The notes under the pieces: generated by a model
What the model saw: only the letters and a program-made list of their open reading frames with translations
The model's database searches: none
What the model was told of the DNA's origin: nothing
Part shown: piece after piece, positions 24,955-34,359 of the stretch
How positions within the stretch are numbered: the first letter of the stretch is position 1
Layout of the letters: each line of letters begins with the position of its first letter
Translations under genes and position numbers: made by a program
DNA from: Nocardia niigatensis NBRC 100131
GTDB taxonomy: Bacteria > Actinomycetota > Actinomycetes > Mycobacteriales > Mycobacteriaceae
Reading direction: 5' to 3'
Assembly (NCBI RefSeq): GCF_000308655.1
Contig: NZ_BAGC01000009.1
Span: forward strand, 62,001-126,000
DNA length: 64,000 bases

Positions 24955-26120
24955 CGCGGATCGCCCATGATCGCGTACTGTGCCGCCGCCAGCTGCCGGA
25001 CATCGGTCTCGGTATTGCTGTAGACCGCGGCCACCAACCCGTCGCGCACCACTACGCAGCGATATCGGCGGGCCCGCACCGATTTCGGATCCGGGCGGGT
25101 CGCCTGCGAACAGGTTGCGGCCGTCAGGCCGCGGACATTACGCATCCAGGTGTACTCCGAGTTCTCGGGGTCGGCTGCCAGATCCCGGCCGTACTGTGCG
25201 GCGGCCTTCGAATCCCGCATCCGATACAGGTACTTGTTGTGGGACACCGCCAGCGCCGTCACGCCGCTGCCGGAATATTTGCCGAAGGTGTGCGGTGGCT
25301 CCGGGGAGAGCGCCGAGAAGGCGCGGACCCCGAACGCGGCGAACGTCTTCGGATCGCCCAGCGGATCACCGGTACGCACCAACCGGGTCAGCAGGCCGTC
25401 CGGATCGAGCGGCACCGTGGCCGGATCCGGCACGGACGCGGTGTCGAAACCAGCCAGCCCCGCCACCTGCTTGCGATAGGCGGTGGCGACCAGGTCGGCC
25501 AGTCGGCCCGGATCGGGATCCGGCAGCTCGGCGTAGACCCGGATCACCACGTTCTTCCACGCCAGCAGACTGCCCAGCGACGGCACACCCGGCCGCCAGT
25601 GACTCAGCGCGGCCGGGAACGCGTCCAGTCCGACCGGCGCGTTGTCGGGACTCGCCTCGAAATCGACCCGGGCCATCTCGGCCGCGGCCGCCGACGCCGA
25701 CCGCTCATCGCGGAAAGCCGTGAGCGACAACGCCAGATATTTCTGCGGACCGTCACCGGCGGCCCGATTCGCGGCCGCCATCCCGAAGGAACCGGCCACC
25801 CCGAAGGGACGCGCCGCCGCCCGCTGCTGCGGCGACAACGCGGTCTCGTGGAAGCCGCGGTCGTCGGCGGAGATGCCCCCGCCGCGCACCGTCGTCAGCT
25901 CGGGATCGACGTCGGTCGCGAAGACGATGTGATCGGCCAGCCGCAACGACTCGGCGAAGATCCCGCGAATCCGGCTCGGCCGCCGATCGAAGTCGTTGTC
26001 GCCGTGAATCGAGTACGGCCCGTAATCCGGTGCGCCGCCGTCGTTCCCGCACGCGGTGGCCAGGAGCAGCGCGGCGGCACCTATTCCGGCGGCGCACAGT
26101 CGCCCGGACTTCAGACGCAT
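24951..26120 (-). CDS. DUF7373-like lipoprotein paired with the pseudokinase
   Basis: 389 residues. Lipoprotein signal: basic start MRLKSGR, hydrophobic core and LLATAC, with Cys24 the acylated residue. The mature part closely parallels the lipoprotein at 4218-5396: DYGPYS, PSRIRGIFAESLRLADHI, TDVDPEL, SHWRPGVPSLGS, and the AAQYAIMG end. Its stop overlaps the kinase start by four bases, reproducing the 4218-7270 cassette in inverted orientation. It is the first gene of the reverse pair; the 185-base gap upstream holds no recognised gene. No catalytic motif. Role as exported ligand-binding partner of the adjacent receptor is inferred. Confidence 0.8.
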   Translation of the reverse strand: MRLKSGRLCAAGIGAAALLLATACGNDGGAPDYGPYSIHGDNDFDRRPSRIRGIFAESLRLADHIVFATDVDPELTTVRGGGISADDRGFHETALSPQQRAAARPFGVAGSFGMAAANRAAGDGPQKYLALSLTAFRDERSASAAAAEMARVDFEASPDNAPVGLDAFPAALSHWRPGVPSLGSLLAWKNVVIRVYAELPDPDPGRLADLVATAYRKQVAGLAGFDTASVPDPATVPLDPDGLLTRLVRTGDPLGDPKTFAAFGVRAFSALSPEPPHTFGKYSGSGVTALAVSHNKYLYRMRDSKAAAQYGRDLAADPENSEYTWMRNVRGLTAATCSQATRPDPKSVRARRYRCVVVRDGLVAAVYSNTETDVRQLAAAQYAIMGDPR

Positions 26121-26305
26121 GCGTTCCCCTCACCCACCGGTCAGTGGCGGGTCGGCCGTACGAACAAAACCCGCATCGCACCGAGGCGAGCGGCGCGATC
26201 GAGCCACAAACTAGCACCCGGCCGGAGCCGTGTCATGCGCAGCCTTCCCGGTCGAAGCGACTGCCCCCGAACGGATTCGGATCCGGCGCCGGAACCGACC
26301 GCGAG

Positions 26306-29300
26306 TCAGCCCCGGTAGTGCCGGTGGTCGGCCCCGAAATCATCCGCGACAGCGGCCGCCAGCTCGACATACGCGCGCTTCACGGGCTTGCTCAGCCGGT
26401 GCAGATCGATCTCCGCGCCCTCACCCAGATGGGCGTCGTACGGGATGATGTGCACCGCACGGCAACGCGACAGGAAATAGTCGCGCAGCTGATTGATGCC
26501 GACATTCGGGGCGCCCGGGCGCGGCAGGTTGATCACCACCACCGCGTTGCGGACCAGATGATCGTGGCCGTGTAGTGACAGCCAGTCCAGGGTGGCGGCG
26601 GCACTGCGCGCGCCGTCGATCGCCGAGGACGAGATCAGCACCAGCGAATGCGCCAGATCCAGCACACCCGCCATGGCCGAATGCATCAGGCCGGTACCGC
26701 AGTCGGTGAGGATGATGTTGTAGAAGCGCTGCAGGATCCGCGCGACCGCACGGTACTCCTCCTCGCTGAACGCCTCCGACGCCGCCGGATCCCGCTCACT
26801 GGCCAGCACCTCCAGCCGGCTGCTGCCCTGCGAGGTGTGGCGGCGCACATCCGAATACCGCTGAATGTGTTCGTCCAGCAAGAGATCCCGCACCGTAGAC
26901 CGGGTCTGCAACGGCACCCGCTGCGACAGCGTGCCGAAGTCCGGGTTCGCGTCGACCGCGATCACCCGGTCCCCGCGAATCGAGGAGAAGATCGAGCCCA
27001 GACCCATGGTGGTCGTCGTCTTCCCGACGCCGCCCTTCAGCGACAGCACCGCGATCCGGTAATCCCCGCGCACGGGCTGGCGGATCCGCGCGACCAGCTC
27101 CTGCAGGCGGCGCTCCTCCGCCGACATGCCGGGATTGATGGCGCCGCCGGACATATGGTGCACGGCCCGGCGCCATCCCGACTCCGGAGCCTTCTTGGCC
27201 CGGCGCAGCGGCACATCGTCCAGGGACGGCGCGGACCCGCCCGCGAAACCGGTCGGCCCGCTCGCGCCCCAGGTGCCCGGCCCGCGAACTCCCGGTTGCG
27301 CGGACGCCATGCCGTACTGCCCGAAACCGCTGGGTCCGGGCTGCACTGCGCCACCCGATCCCGGAGCGCCGGTGCCGTACTGGCCAGGAGCCCCGCCGTA
27401 CTGCCCGGGAACACCCGAGTGACCGGCTGCTCCCAGGTCACCCGGCTGTCCCGGGCCGCCGGGCGTCGCGCCCATATCAGCGGCGGAACCGTTCGGATGA
27501 ACGGCACCCTGTTCCTGTCCCGATGTGGCCCAGGGCATTTGCCCGCCGGGACCCGGGCCCTGCGACCCGTCCGCACCAGGCTGTCCCGGCGCGCCCCAAA
27601 CCGGCTGTCCCTGCGCGGGTTCGCTCGGCGTGCCCATTCCGTGTGGTCCCGGACCAACGGTCTGCGGGCCGGTCAGCCCGGCAGCCGCCGCTTCGGACAT
27701 GGGGGCGTTCGCCCACGGATTCGCGTCCGCGTTGGCATCCACGCCACCCGACATCGGACCGTCCGGTCCTTGCGCCCAGGGATTCAGCTGCGGCGGAACG
27801 GCACCCGCCGGGAAGCCCGGGGTCTGCTGCATCGGCGGCATTCCGGAATCGGTCCGGCCCGGACCGCTCGCCTGCGGTCCGTTGAACCCGGCAGCGGTTG
27901 CCTCGGACATGGGCGCGTTCGCCCAGGGGCTCACACCCCCATCGGGGTTGCCGGACTGGACATCCGCATTGGTGAAATTCGGACCCGACGCCTGCCCCCA
28001 CGGGTTCGGCTGCGGCGGAACGGGACCCGCCGGGAAGCCGGGATTCGGCTGCATCGGCGGAACCCCGGAGCCGGCTGCGGGCGGCATTCCCTGCATGCCC
28101 GGCATCGGTCCCGGAATCGGCGGCGCCGGCGGCATCCACTGGCCGTCATCGCCGGACATCTGTGCCCCGGGCCCGGGAAGGTGCGGCAGCGGGACGGATC
28201 CAGCACCCTGCGCCAGCGGACCCGCTCCCTGCGGACCGGGTGCGGGAACCTGCGGGATCGGTCCGGTGCCCTGCGGTGCGGTGCCCGGGATCGCGCCAAT
28301 CGGGCTGGGGCCCTGCGGTACCGACTCGGACTGCGGCGGTGTGGTGCCGGGCATCGGCGGCAGTGGCGGGCGGCCGTCGCGTCGGCCGTGCGTGGACTCG
28401 GCGGAACTGTCCTGCGGTGCAGACGGTACCGAGCTGCCGAGGTGGGGATCCGAGGGCGGCGGGAGGGGGACTTCCGCGGCGCGGTGGCGGCCCGGCGTCA
28501 TCGACTGGTCGAAGTCGGTGTTCGGGTCGGCCTGTTCGCCAGCGCCGGGTGCGCCGGTCAGGCCGGCCGGCTGGGTCTCGAGCAGCTCGTGGGCGGCGGC
28601 CGTCGTGCTCGGCACGGGCGCGGCGTCATTCGCGGCGGACGGGCTGGGAATGCGTGTGGTGGGGTCGGCGGGCGGACGCTGATCGGTGGCTGCGTGAGTA
28701 TCCCCGGCAGCACTGCCGGGGCCGCGTCGACCGGCCGTGGCGGCCTGGTCCGGTTCCGCCCGGTCGGCGTCATCGGGCTGATGGGAATCCGGTTGGCCTG
28801 CGGCCGGACCGGTTTCGGAGGCCGACGGGGTCGGCACGCGTGTGGTCGGACCGACCGGGGCGATGATGCCGGAGCCGGTCGCGTCCAGGTCGCCCGGCGC
28901 CGGGGGCAGCGGCGGGTGCGACATCGTGGGCGCAGCTACGGATACATCGGTCGCCGACGGGGTTTCGGCATCGGCTTCGCCGGGAGCCGGGGGCAGCGGC
29001 GGGCGTGCGGGCCGGAGTGCCGGATCGTTTGTGGCCGAGTCGATTTCGCCGGGGGCGGGCGGGAGCGGCATGCGCGTCGTCGGATCGGCCGGGGGACGTG
29101 CGATGGCGGGGCCGGGAGCGCTCGCGGCCGGTGCACCGGCGAGGGAGGCGCCCCTCGGGTGTGACTCGGCCGAACTCGGGCTCTGCGGTGAGTTGGGCGA
29201 GGCCGGCAGCGGCGGCGGGGTGAATTCGGGTTGGTCGTGACGCGGTTGCGCCGGGGCGGACAGCTCCGCCCGATTCGCGGGCTCGGCGGGCGGCGTCGAG

Positions 29301-30091
29301 AACTGCGGGCGCTGCGCCGGATCCAGCTGACCCGAATGCCCGCCCAGCCGAGCCGGTTCCGCACCGGCGATGCGCCGCGTCGGATCGACCTGAGGTGTCG
29401 GCGGGGGTGAGAATTGCGGACCAGGCCCGGGTTGCCCGTCATTGGCCGGAGGCACGTCGAAGCGCGGTCCCGGAGGAGGAGAGGGCGCCTGGCCCGGGTG
29501 CGGTGAACCGGCGAAGCCCTGACCGCTGGGCAACATCGAGCCCTGACCGTTGGGCGGCATCGAGCCCTGACCGTTGGGCGGCGGGGGAGCGGAGAACCGG
29601 CCATTGGACGGCTGCGACGCAGGGCCCTGGCCGTTGATCGGCTGGGGCGCGGGGCGCTGGCCGTTCGGCGGGAACTGCGTGGGCGCCTGGCCGTTCGGCG
29701 GCTGTGCCGCGCCCTGGCCATTGGGTTGCGGCTGTCGGCTGTTCTGGCCGTTCGGCCGGCCGTCGCCGGACTGCTGGGGCGCGGTGCCCGGCTGGTCGTC
29801 GCGGTGCGGCAGGTTGAAATGGGTGCCTGGGTCGCGGATCGGCATGGGGGTGCCGGGCTGCTGGGTTCTCGGGTCCGGCTCGGCGGGACCAGGGACAGGA
29901 TTCGGGGCGCGCTTGGGGGGTGCGTCCTTGCGGGACTTGCGCTTGCCGAAGAGGCCGCGGCCGCCCTTCTGCTCGGGGATGATGTCGTCCTGGGGGAGGT
30001 TCTCGACAGGAGCTTCGTAACCGGTTGCGGCGACGTCGCTCTCGGAGAGCCAGGGCGGGAGCATTGGGAGTCCGTCGTTCTCGCGACTCAC
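26306..30091 (-). CDS. giant MinD/ParA-like ATPase, Pro/Gly/Gln-rich head (EspI-like)
   Basis: 1261 residues from GTG 30091, which is preceded by a GGGGGTAG ribosome site; the frame continues upstream without support. Residues 1 to about 950 are low-complexity Pro/Gly/Gln/Ala with PNGQ repeats, several PPLPPAPG units and two tandem 74-residue repeats. The last 260 residues are a MinD-type domain with deviant Walker A KGGVGKTT (Lys1019, Lys1024), VIAVDANPDFGTL and LTDCGTGLMHS. Mycobacterial EspI (Rv3876) shares this layout, with a shorter head, and modulates ESX-1. No membrane span. It lies near T7SS genes and divergent from infA. Whether it acts in secretion or in polar positioning is open. 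Confidence 0.85.
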   Translation of the reverse strand: MSRENDGLPMLPPWLSESDVAATGYEAPVENLPQDDIIPEQKGGRGLFGKRKSRKDAPPKRAPNPVPGPAEPDPRTQQPGTPMPIRDPGTHFNLPHRDDQPGTAPQQSGDGRPNGQNSRQPQPNGQGAAQPPNGQAPTQFPPNGQRPAPQPINGQGPASQPSNGRFSAPPPPNGQGSMPPNGQGSMLPSGQGFAGSPHPGQAPSPPPGPRFDVPPANDGQPGPGPQFSPPPTPQVDPTRRIAGAEPARLGGHSGQLDPAQRPQFSTPPAEPANRAELSAPAQPRHDQPEFTPPPLPASPNSPQSPSSAESHPRGASLAGAPAASAPGPAIARPPADPTTRMPLPPAPGEIDSATNDPALRPARPPLPPAPGEADAETPSATDVSVAAPTMSHPPLPPAPGDLDATGSGIIAPVGPTTRVPTPSASETGPAAGQPDSHQPDDADRAEPDQAATAGRRGPGSAAGDTHAATDQRPPADPTTRIPSPSAANDAAPVPSTTAAAHELLETQPAGLTGAPGAGEQADPNTDFDQSMTPGRHRAAEVPLPPPSDPHLGSSVPSAPQDSSAESTHGRRDGRPPLPPMPGTTPPQSESVPQGPSPIGAIPGTAPQGTGPIPQVPAPGPQGAGPLAQGAGSVPLPHLPGPGAQMSGDDGQWMPPAPPIPGPMPGMQGMPPAAGSGVPPMQPNPGFPAGPVPPQPNPWGQASGPNFTNADVQSGNPDGGVSPWANAPMSEATAAGFNGPQASGPGRTDSGMPPMQQTPGFPAGAVPPQLNPWAQGPDGPMSGGVDANADANPWANAPMSEAAAAGLTGPQTVGPGPHGMGTPSEPAQGQPVWGAPGQPGADGSQGPGPGGQMPWATSGQEQGAVHPNGSAADMGATPGGPGQPGDLGAAGHSGVPGQYGGAPGQYGTGAPGSGGAVQPGPSGFGQYGMASAQPGVRGPGTWGASGPTGFAGGSAPSLDDVPLRRAKKAPESGWRRAVHHMSGGAINPGMSAEERRLQELVARIRQPVRGDYRIAVLSLKGGVGKTTTTMGLGSIFSSIRGDRVIAVDANPDFGTLSQRVPLQTRSTVRDLLLDEHIQRYSDVRRHTSQGSSRLEVLASERDPAASEAFSEEEYRAVARILQRFYNIILTDCGTGLMHSAMAGVLDLAHSLVLISSSAIDGARSAAATLDWLSLHGHDHLVRNAVVVINLPRPGAPNVGINQLRDYFLSRCRAVHIIPYDAHLGEGAEIDLHRLSKPVKRAYVELAAAVADDFGADHRHYRG
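27617..28060 (-). repeat. two tandem 222-bp in-frame repeats in the ATPase head
   Basis: The stretches at about 27839-28060 and 27617-27838 encode the same 74-residue pattern: PPMQ-x-x-PGFPAG-x-VPPQ-x-NPW, a spacer, then PWANAPMSEA-x-AAG and GPQ. Corresponding landmarks are offset by exactly 222 bases. An in-frame tandem duplication explains this. Confidence 0.75.
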
Positions 30092-30246
30092 ATCTACCCC
30101 CGGGTGCTCGATCTTTCGCAGGACAGGGCGTAGTTTAGCGATCTCCGGCGGGGTGCGCGCCCGCCATATCCGGTCCGCCCGATCGCCCGTCGCACGGAGC
30201 CCGAAGCATCGACGCTGCGCAGCGGGGCATGTCACGGCACCCGTAT

Positions 30247-30275
30247 TTGGCCGGGTCTGGGGGAACGGGTAAGCT
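30247..30275 (+). promoter_or_regulatory. promoter of the infA-rpmJ-rps-rpoA operon
   Basis: TTGGCC at 30247-30252 and TAAGCT at 30270-30275 have 17-base spacing. It lies in the 342-base gap between the ATPase start and infA, leaving a leader of about 150 bases. Sequence and spacing fit a strong housekeeping-sigma promoter for ribosomal genes. Confidence 0.6.
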
Positions 30276-30283
30276 AGGTCGCT

Positions 30284-30410
30284 GGTGACTTACATAGTGG
30301 CTGCGGCATGTCCTAGTGCCGCTTCCAGTGAGTATGTCACCGGGTTGGCCGCAATGCACCACCATCTTCGGGGCCGACCTGCCGTAATGAGCTTGAACCA
30401 ACCAGGTTCA
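30284..30410 (+). other. structured leader upstream of infA
   Basis: Just after the proposed transcription start, GGTGAC (30284-30289) pairs with GTCACC (30336-30341), enclosing GCGGCA/TGCCGC (30303-30308 with 30317-30322). A separate small hairpin TGAACC-AACCA-GGTTCA follows at 30394-30410, ending 24 bases before infA. This is a folded 5' leader of unknown role. The rest of the gap shows nothing recognisable. Confidence 0.45.
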
Positions 30411-30433
30411 GCCTAACCGGGATCGCGGAGGAT

Positions 30434-30655
30434 ATGGCGAAGAAGGAAGGGGCCATCGAGGTCGAGGGCCGGGTTATCGAGCCGTTGCCCAATGCGATGT
30501 TCCGGATCGAGCTGGAAAACGGTCACAAGGTGCTGGCCCACATCAGCGGCAAGATGCGGCAGCACTACATCCGCATCCTGCCCGAGGACCGTGTCGTCGT
30601 GGAGCTGTCGCCCTACGACCTGACCCGCGGCCGCATCGTCTACCGCTACAAGTGA
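30434..30655 (+). CDS. infA: translation initiation factor IF-1
   Basis: 73 residues, the standard IF-1 length; [14 protein letters not shown] start and the S1/OB-fold core with [17 protein letters not shown] and [19 protein letters not shown]-1 occupies the 30S A site during initiation. GGAGG lies only two bases before the ATG, an unusually short spacing. It opens the operon that continues with rpmJ and rpsM, the standard actinobacterial order. Confidence 0.98.
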   Translation: MAKKEGAIEVEGRVIEPLPNAMFRIELENGHKVLAHISGKMRQHYIRILPEDRVVVELSPYDLTRGRIVYRYK

Positions 30656-30774
30656 GTCACCCCGCCAGGGTGCACGAGACTTCCGGGGCGCGAGTCCCGG
30701 GTTTTCCCCGGTCAAACCGGCCGGGGAAAAACTGTGTTCACGGCCAGTGAACACCGACCCAGATTGGATCTGAC

Positions 30775-30888
30775 GTGAAGGTTCAGCCGTCCGTCAAGCC
30801 GATCTGCGAGAAGTGCAAGGTGATCCGCCGCCACGGTCGGGTCATGGTGATCTGCGAGAACCTGCGCCACAAGCAGCGTCAGGGCTGA
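30775..30888 (+). CDS. rpmJ: ribosomal protein bL36
   Basis: 37 residues with GTG start. The sequence begins [16 protein letters not shown] and carries the zinc-ribbon residues Cys11, Cys14, Cys27 and His32, so this is the zinc-binding C+ form of L36, a small protein of the 50S subunit. It lies 119 bases after infA and 236 bases before rpsM. The infA-rpmJ gap contains a short GC-rich inverted repeat (CCGG-AAA-type) but nothing stronger. Confidence 0.97.
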   Translation: MKVQPSVKPICEKCKVIRRHGRVMVICENLRHKQRQG

Positions 30889-31124
30889 TTGCGGCCTCGT
30901 GCCGTGATCGCCGGGACAGTGGATTCTTCACGCCCCCGGTCGCTCACCGCCAAGCACCGAACGCGGTTCGGATTGGCAACAAAGAAGAAACTCCCAGCGC
31001 CAGTCGCCGTCGCCGAGTCCCGTAGGGGACGGATGGCGGCCTACCCCCGGTACGGAGGCCGGGGCCCCGCTCACGAGGGGACGGACAGGGAGCAGACCTC
31101 CGCGAAAGTAAGGAATCGCCAACC

Positions 31125-31496
31125 ATGGCACGTCTGATGGGCGTCGACCTCCCGCGCGAAAAGCGCATGGAGATCGCGCTGACCTACATCTTCGGCATCG
31201 GCCGTACCCGCGCCAAGGAGATCCTGGACGTTACCGGCGTCAGCCCGGACCTGCGTTCCAAGGACCTCAGCGATGACGACCTGACCAAGCTCCGCGACTA
31301 CATCGAGTCGCAGGACTTCAAGGTCGAGGGTGACCTGCGCCGCGAGGTGCAGGCCGACATCCGTCGCAAGATCGAGATCGGCTGCTACCAGGGCATCCGC
31401 CACCGCCGTGGCCTGCCCGTGCGTGGCCAGCGGACCAAGACCAACGCCCGCACGCGCAAGGGTCCGAAGAAGACCGTCGCCGGCAAGAAGAAGTAG
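31125..31496 (+). CDS. rpsM: ribosomal protein uS13
   Basis: 123 residues, standard length for S13, with [21 protein letters not shown], the helix-two-turns-helix region, [19 protein letters not shown] and the basic tail [10 protein letters not shown]13 sits in the 30S head and contacts the P-site tRNA and the 50S subunit. AAGGAA precedes the ATG. The 236-base gap before it may carry a leader: GTCCC and GGGAC around 31017-31030 can pair. rpsK follows nine bases later. Confidence 0.98.
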   Translation: MARLMGVDLPREKRMEIALTYIFGIGRTRAKEILDVTGVSPDLRSKDLSDDDLTKLRDYIESQDFKVEGDLRREVQADIRRKIEIGCYQGIRHRRGLPVRGQRTKTNARTRKGPKKTVAGKKK

Positions 31497-31505
31497 GGAT
31501 AGCGT

Positions 31506-31919
31506 ATGCCTCCGAAGAGCCGGGCCTCGGGCCCGAAGAAGACTCAGAAGTCGCGTCGCCGGGATAAGAAGAACATCCCGCACGGCCACGCGCACATCAA
31601 GAGCACGTTCAACAACACGATCGTGTCCATCACCGACCCCGAAGGCAACGTCATCTCCTGGGCGTCGTCCGGCCACGTCGGTTTCAAGGGCTCGCGCAAG
31701 TCGACCCCGTTCGCCGCTCAGCTCGCCGCCGAGAACGCTGCCCGCAAGGCGCAGGAGAACGGCGTCAAGAAGGTCGACGTCTTCGTGAAGGGCCCGGGTT
31801 CGGGCCGCGAGACCGCGATCCGTTCCCTCCAGGCCGCCGGCCTCGAGGTCGGCACGATCTCCGATGTCACCCCGCAGCCGCACAACGGCTGCCGTCCGCC
31901 CAAGCGGCGTCGCGTCTAG
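31506..31919 (+). CDS. rpsK: ribosomal protein uS11
   Basis: 137 residues. Lys/Arg-rich N-terminal extension, then [19 protein letters not shown], the [15 protein letters not shown] helix and the invariant ending [16 protein letters not shown] in the form [14 protein letters not shown]11 forms part of the 30S platform near the E site. Encoded nine bases after rpsM and 22 before rpsD, as in other actinobacteria. Confidence 0.98.
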   Translation: MPPKSRASGPKKTQKSRRRDKKNIPHGHAHIKSTFNNTIVSITDPEGNVISWASSGHVGFKGSRKSTPFAAQLAAENAARKAQENGVKKVDVFVKGPGSGRETAIRSLQAAGLEVGTISDVTPQPHNGCRPPKRRRV

Positions 31920-31941
31920 CGGGAAGGAAGAGTAGAAAACA

Positions 31942-32547
31942 ATGGCTCGTTATACCGGCCCTATCACCCGCAAGTCGCGTCGTCTGCGTGTCGACCTCGT
32001 CGGAGGCGACCAGGCGTTCGAGCGTCGTCCTTACCCGCCCGGCCAGCACGGCCGCGCGCGGATCAAGGAGTCCGAGTACCTCATGCAGCTGCAGGAGAAG
32101 CAGAAGGCTCGCTTCTCGTACGGCGTCATGGAGAAGCAGTTCCGCCGCTACTACGAAGAGGCCAACCGCCAGAAGGGCAAGACCGGCGACAACCTGCTGC
32201 GTCTGCTCGAGTCGCGGCTGGACAACGTCGTGTACCGCGCCGGTCTGGCCCGGACCCGTCGTGGCGCCCGTCAGCTGGTCTCGCACGGCCACTTCACCGT
32301 CAACGGTGTGAAGGTGGACGTGCCCAGCTTCCAGGTCTCGCAGTACGACATCATCGATGTCAAGCCGAAGTCGCTGGCCATGTACCCCTTCCAGGTGGCG
32401 CGTGAGACCGTCGGCGACCGTCCGATTCCGGGCTGGCTGCAGGTCGTTCCCGGCCGGCTGCGGATTCTGGTGCACCAGCTCCCCGAGCGTGCGCAGATCG
32501 ATGTTCCGCTGCAGGAACAGCTGATCGTCGAGTTCTACTCGAAGTAA
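31942..32547 (+). CDS. rpsD: ribosomal protein uS4
   Basis: 201 residues, the form without the N-terminal zinc cysteines, as in many high-GC Gram-positives. The S4 RNA-binding domain is clear: LLRLLESRLDNVVYRAGLA, ARQLVSHGHFTVNG. S4 nucleates 30S assembly and in several bacteria represses its own operon by binding mRNA. The 176-base gap to rpoA is filled with GC hairpins, a possible site for such control. GGAAGG stands before the ATG. Confidence 0.98.
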   Translation: MARYTGPITRKSRRLRVDLVGGDQAFERRPYPPGQHGRARIKESEYLMQLQEKQKARFSYGVMEKQFRRYYEEANRQKGKTGDNLLRLLESRLDNVVYRAGLARTRRGARQLVSHGHFTVNGVKVDVPSFQVSQYDIIDVKPKSLAMYPFQVARETVGDRPIPGWLQVVPGRLRILVHQLPERAQIDVPLQEQLIVEFYSK

Positions 32548-32577
32548 TAGGCGCCTAACGCGCCGCTGGTGTGGACC

Positions 32578-32664
32578 GTGGGGGCTTCGCCCCCACACCC
32601 CCGGAAAGGGGGACCTGGGGGCATCGCCCCCGGACCCCCAAAAGGGTTGGGGCGCAAGCCCCGA
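32578..32664 (+). other. array of four GC hairpins between rpsD and rpoA
   Basis: Four adjacent stems fit in 87 bases: GTGGGGGC-TTC-GCCCCCAC (32578-32596); CCCCC-GGAAA-GGGGG (32598-32612); GGGGGC-ATC-GCCCCC (32617-32631); and GGGGC-GCAA-GCCCC (32649-32662) with a GNRA loop. They lie inside the operon, 31 bases after rpsD. Possible roles are partial termination, RNA processing or a mobile GC-rich repeat. Confidence 0.7.
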
Positions 32665-32723
32665 GGTTCGCGCAAGCTCCCAAATAGTGGGCGTCAAATG
32701 GTGGGCGCTCGAAGGAGGAAGAA

Positions 32724-33782
32724 ATGCTGATTTCACAGCGACCGACGCTGACCGAAGAGGTCGTGTCCGAGAACCGGTCGCGGTTCACCATCGAACCGCT
32801 GGAGCCGGGTTTCGGTTACACCCTCGGCAACTCGCTGCGCCGCACGCTGCTGTCGTCGATTCCTGGTGCCGCTGTCACCAGCATTCGCATCGACGGCGTG
32901 CTGCACGAGTTCACCACCGTCCCGGGCGTGAAGGAGGATGTCACCGACATCATCCTGAACCTCAAGGGCCTGGTCGTGTCGTCCGAAGAGGACGAGCCGG
33001 TCACCATGTACGTGCGCAAGCAGGGCCCGGGCACCGTCACCGCCGGTGACATCGTCCCCCCGGCGGGCGTGACCGTGCACAACCCGGACATGCACATCGC
33101 CACCCTGAACGACAAGGGCAAGCTGGAGATCGAGCTCGTGGTCGAGCGCGGTCGCGGCTACGTCCCGGCCGTGCAGAACAAGGCGTCGGGTGCGGAAATC
33201 GGCCGGATTCCGGTGGACTCGATCTACTCGCCGGTTCTGAAGGTGACCTACAAGGTCGAGGCCACCCGTGTCGAGCAGCGCACCGACTTCGACCGCCTCA
33301 TCCTGGATGTCGAGACCAAGAACTCGATCTCCGCGCGGGATGCGCTGGCGTCGGCGGGCAAGACCCTGGTCGAGCTGTTCGGTCTCGCGCGCGAGCTGAA
33401 CGTCGAGGCCGAGGGCATCGAGATCGGCCCGTCGCCGGCCGAAGCGGACCACATCGCTTCGTTCGGCCTGCCGATCGAGGACCTCGACCTCACCGTGCGG
33501 TCGTACAACTGCCTCAAGCGTGAGGGCGTGCACACCGTCGGCGAGCTGGTCGCCCGCACCGAGTCGGACCTGCTGGACATCCGCAACTTCGGTCAGAAGT
33601 CCATCGACGAGGTCAAGGTCAAGCTGCACTCGCTCGGCCTGTCCCTCAAGGACTCCCCGGCTTCCTTCGATCCGTCCTCTGTCGTCGGCTACGACGCGGC
33701 CAGCGGCACCTGGAGCGACAGCGGTTCGTTCAGCGACACCGACAACGGCGAGCAGGACTACGCCGAGACCGAACAGCTTTAG
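32724..33782 (+). CDS. rpoA: RNA polymerase alpha subunit
   Basis: 352 residues. N-terminal domain ([28 protein letters not shown]) for dimerisation and beta/beta' binding; C-terminal domain ([21 protein letters not shown] and [19 protein letters not shown]) for contact with UP elements and activators. A 40-residue acidic tail follows. AGGAGG precedes the ATG. Position between rpsD and rplQ is the conserved alpha-operon order. Confidence 0.98.
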   Translation: MLISQRPTLTEEVVSENRSRFTIEPLEPGFGYTLGNSLRRTLLSSIPGAAVTSIRIDGVLHEFTTVPGVKEDVTDIILNLKGLVVSSEEDEPVTMYVRKQGPGTVTAGDIVPPAGVTVHNPDMHIATLNDKGKLEIELVVERGRGYVPAVQNKASGAEIGRIPVDSIYSPVLKVTYKVEATRVEQRTDFDRLILDVETKNSISARDALASAGKTLVELFGLARELNVEAEGIEIGPSPAEADHIASFGLPIEDLDLTVRSYNCLKREGVHTVGELVARTESDLLDIRNFGQKSIDEVKVKLHSLGLSLKDSPASFDPSSVVGYDAASGTWSDSGSFSDTDNGEQDYAETEQL

Positions 33783-33835
33783 GTCATTCGGGGTGTAGCG
33801 CCCCGAATCGGCCTTCAACACAGGAGATTCAAACA

Positions 33836-34336
33836 ATGCCCAAGCCCAAGAAGGGTGCCCGCTTCGGCGGGACGGCGTCGCACCAGAAGGCGATCTTCGC
33901 CAACCTGGCGACGGCGCTCTTCGAGCACGGTCGCATCACGACCACCGAGGCCAAGGCCAAGGCGCTGCGCCCCTACGCCGAGAAGCTTGTCACCAAGGCG
34001 AAGGGCGGCACCCTGGCCGACCGTCGCGAGGTCATGAAGGTGATCCGCTCCAAGGACGTCGTGCACGCCCTGTTCGCGGAGATCGGTCCCTCGTTCGAGG
34101 GCCGTGAGGGTGGCTACACCCGCATCATCAAGACCATCCCCCGCAAGGGTGACAACGCTCCGATGGCGATCATCGAGCTGGTCCGCGAGAAGACCGTGAC
34201 CAACGAGGCCGACCGTGCCCGCCGGGTCGCCGCTTCGCAGAAGGCCGCCGAGGCTCCGGCCGAGGCCGAGGCCGAAGAGGCTGTCGCCGAGGCTCCGGCC
34301 GAAGAGGCTGTCGCCGAGGACAAGGCCGCGGAGTAA
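33836..34336 (+). CDS. rplQ: ribosomal protein bL17 with acidic tail
   Basis: 166 residues. Residues 1 to about 120 are the standard L17 ([64 protein letters not shown]). The last 45 residues are an Ala/Glu/Val repeat tail ([20 protein letters not shown] type), an extension found in several actinobacteria and without known function. L17 lies near the exit of the 50S peptide tunnel. AGGAG precedes the ATG. It ends the ribosomal part of the operon at two successive hairpins. Confidence 0.97.
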   Translation: MPKPKKGARFGGTASHQKAIFANLATALFEHGRITTTEAKAKALRPYAEKLVTKAKGGTLADRREVMKVIRSKDVVHALFAEIGPSFEGREGGYTRIIKTIPRKGDNAPMAIIELVREKTVTNEADRARRVAASQKAAEAPAEAEAEEAVAEAPAEEAVAEDKAAE

Positions 34337-34359
34337 ATCCGGTCCTTCGGACTCGACAA

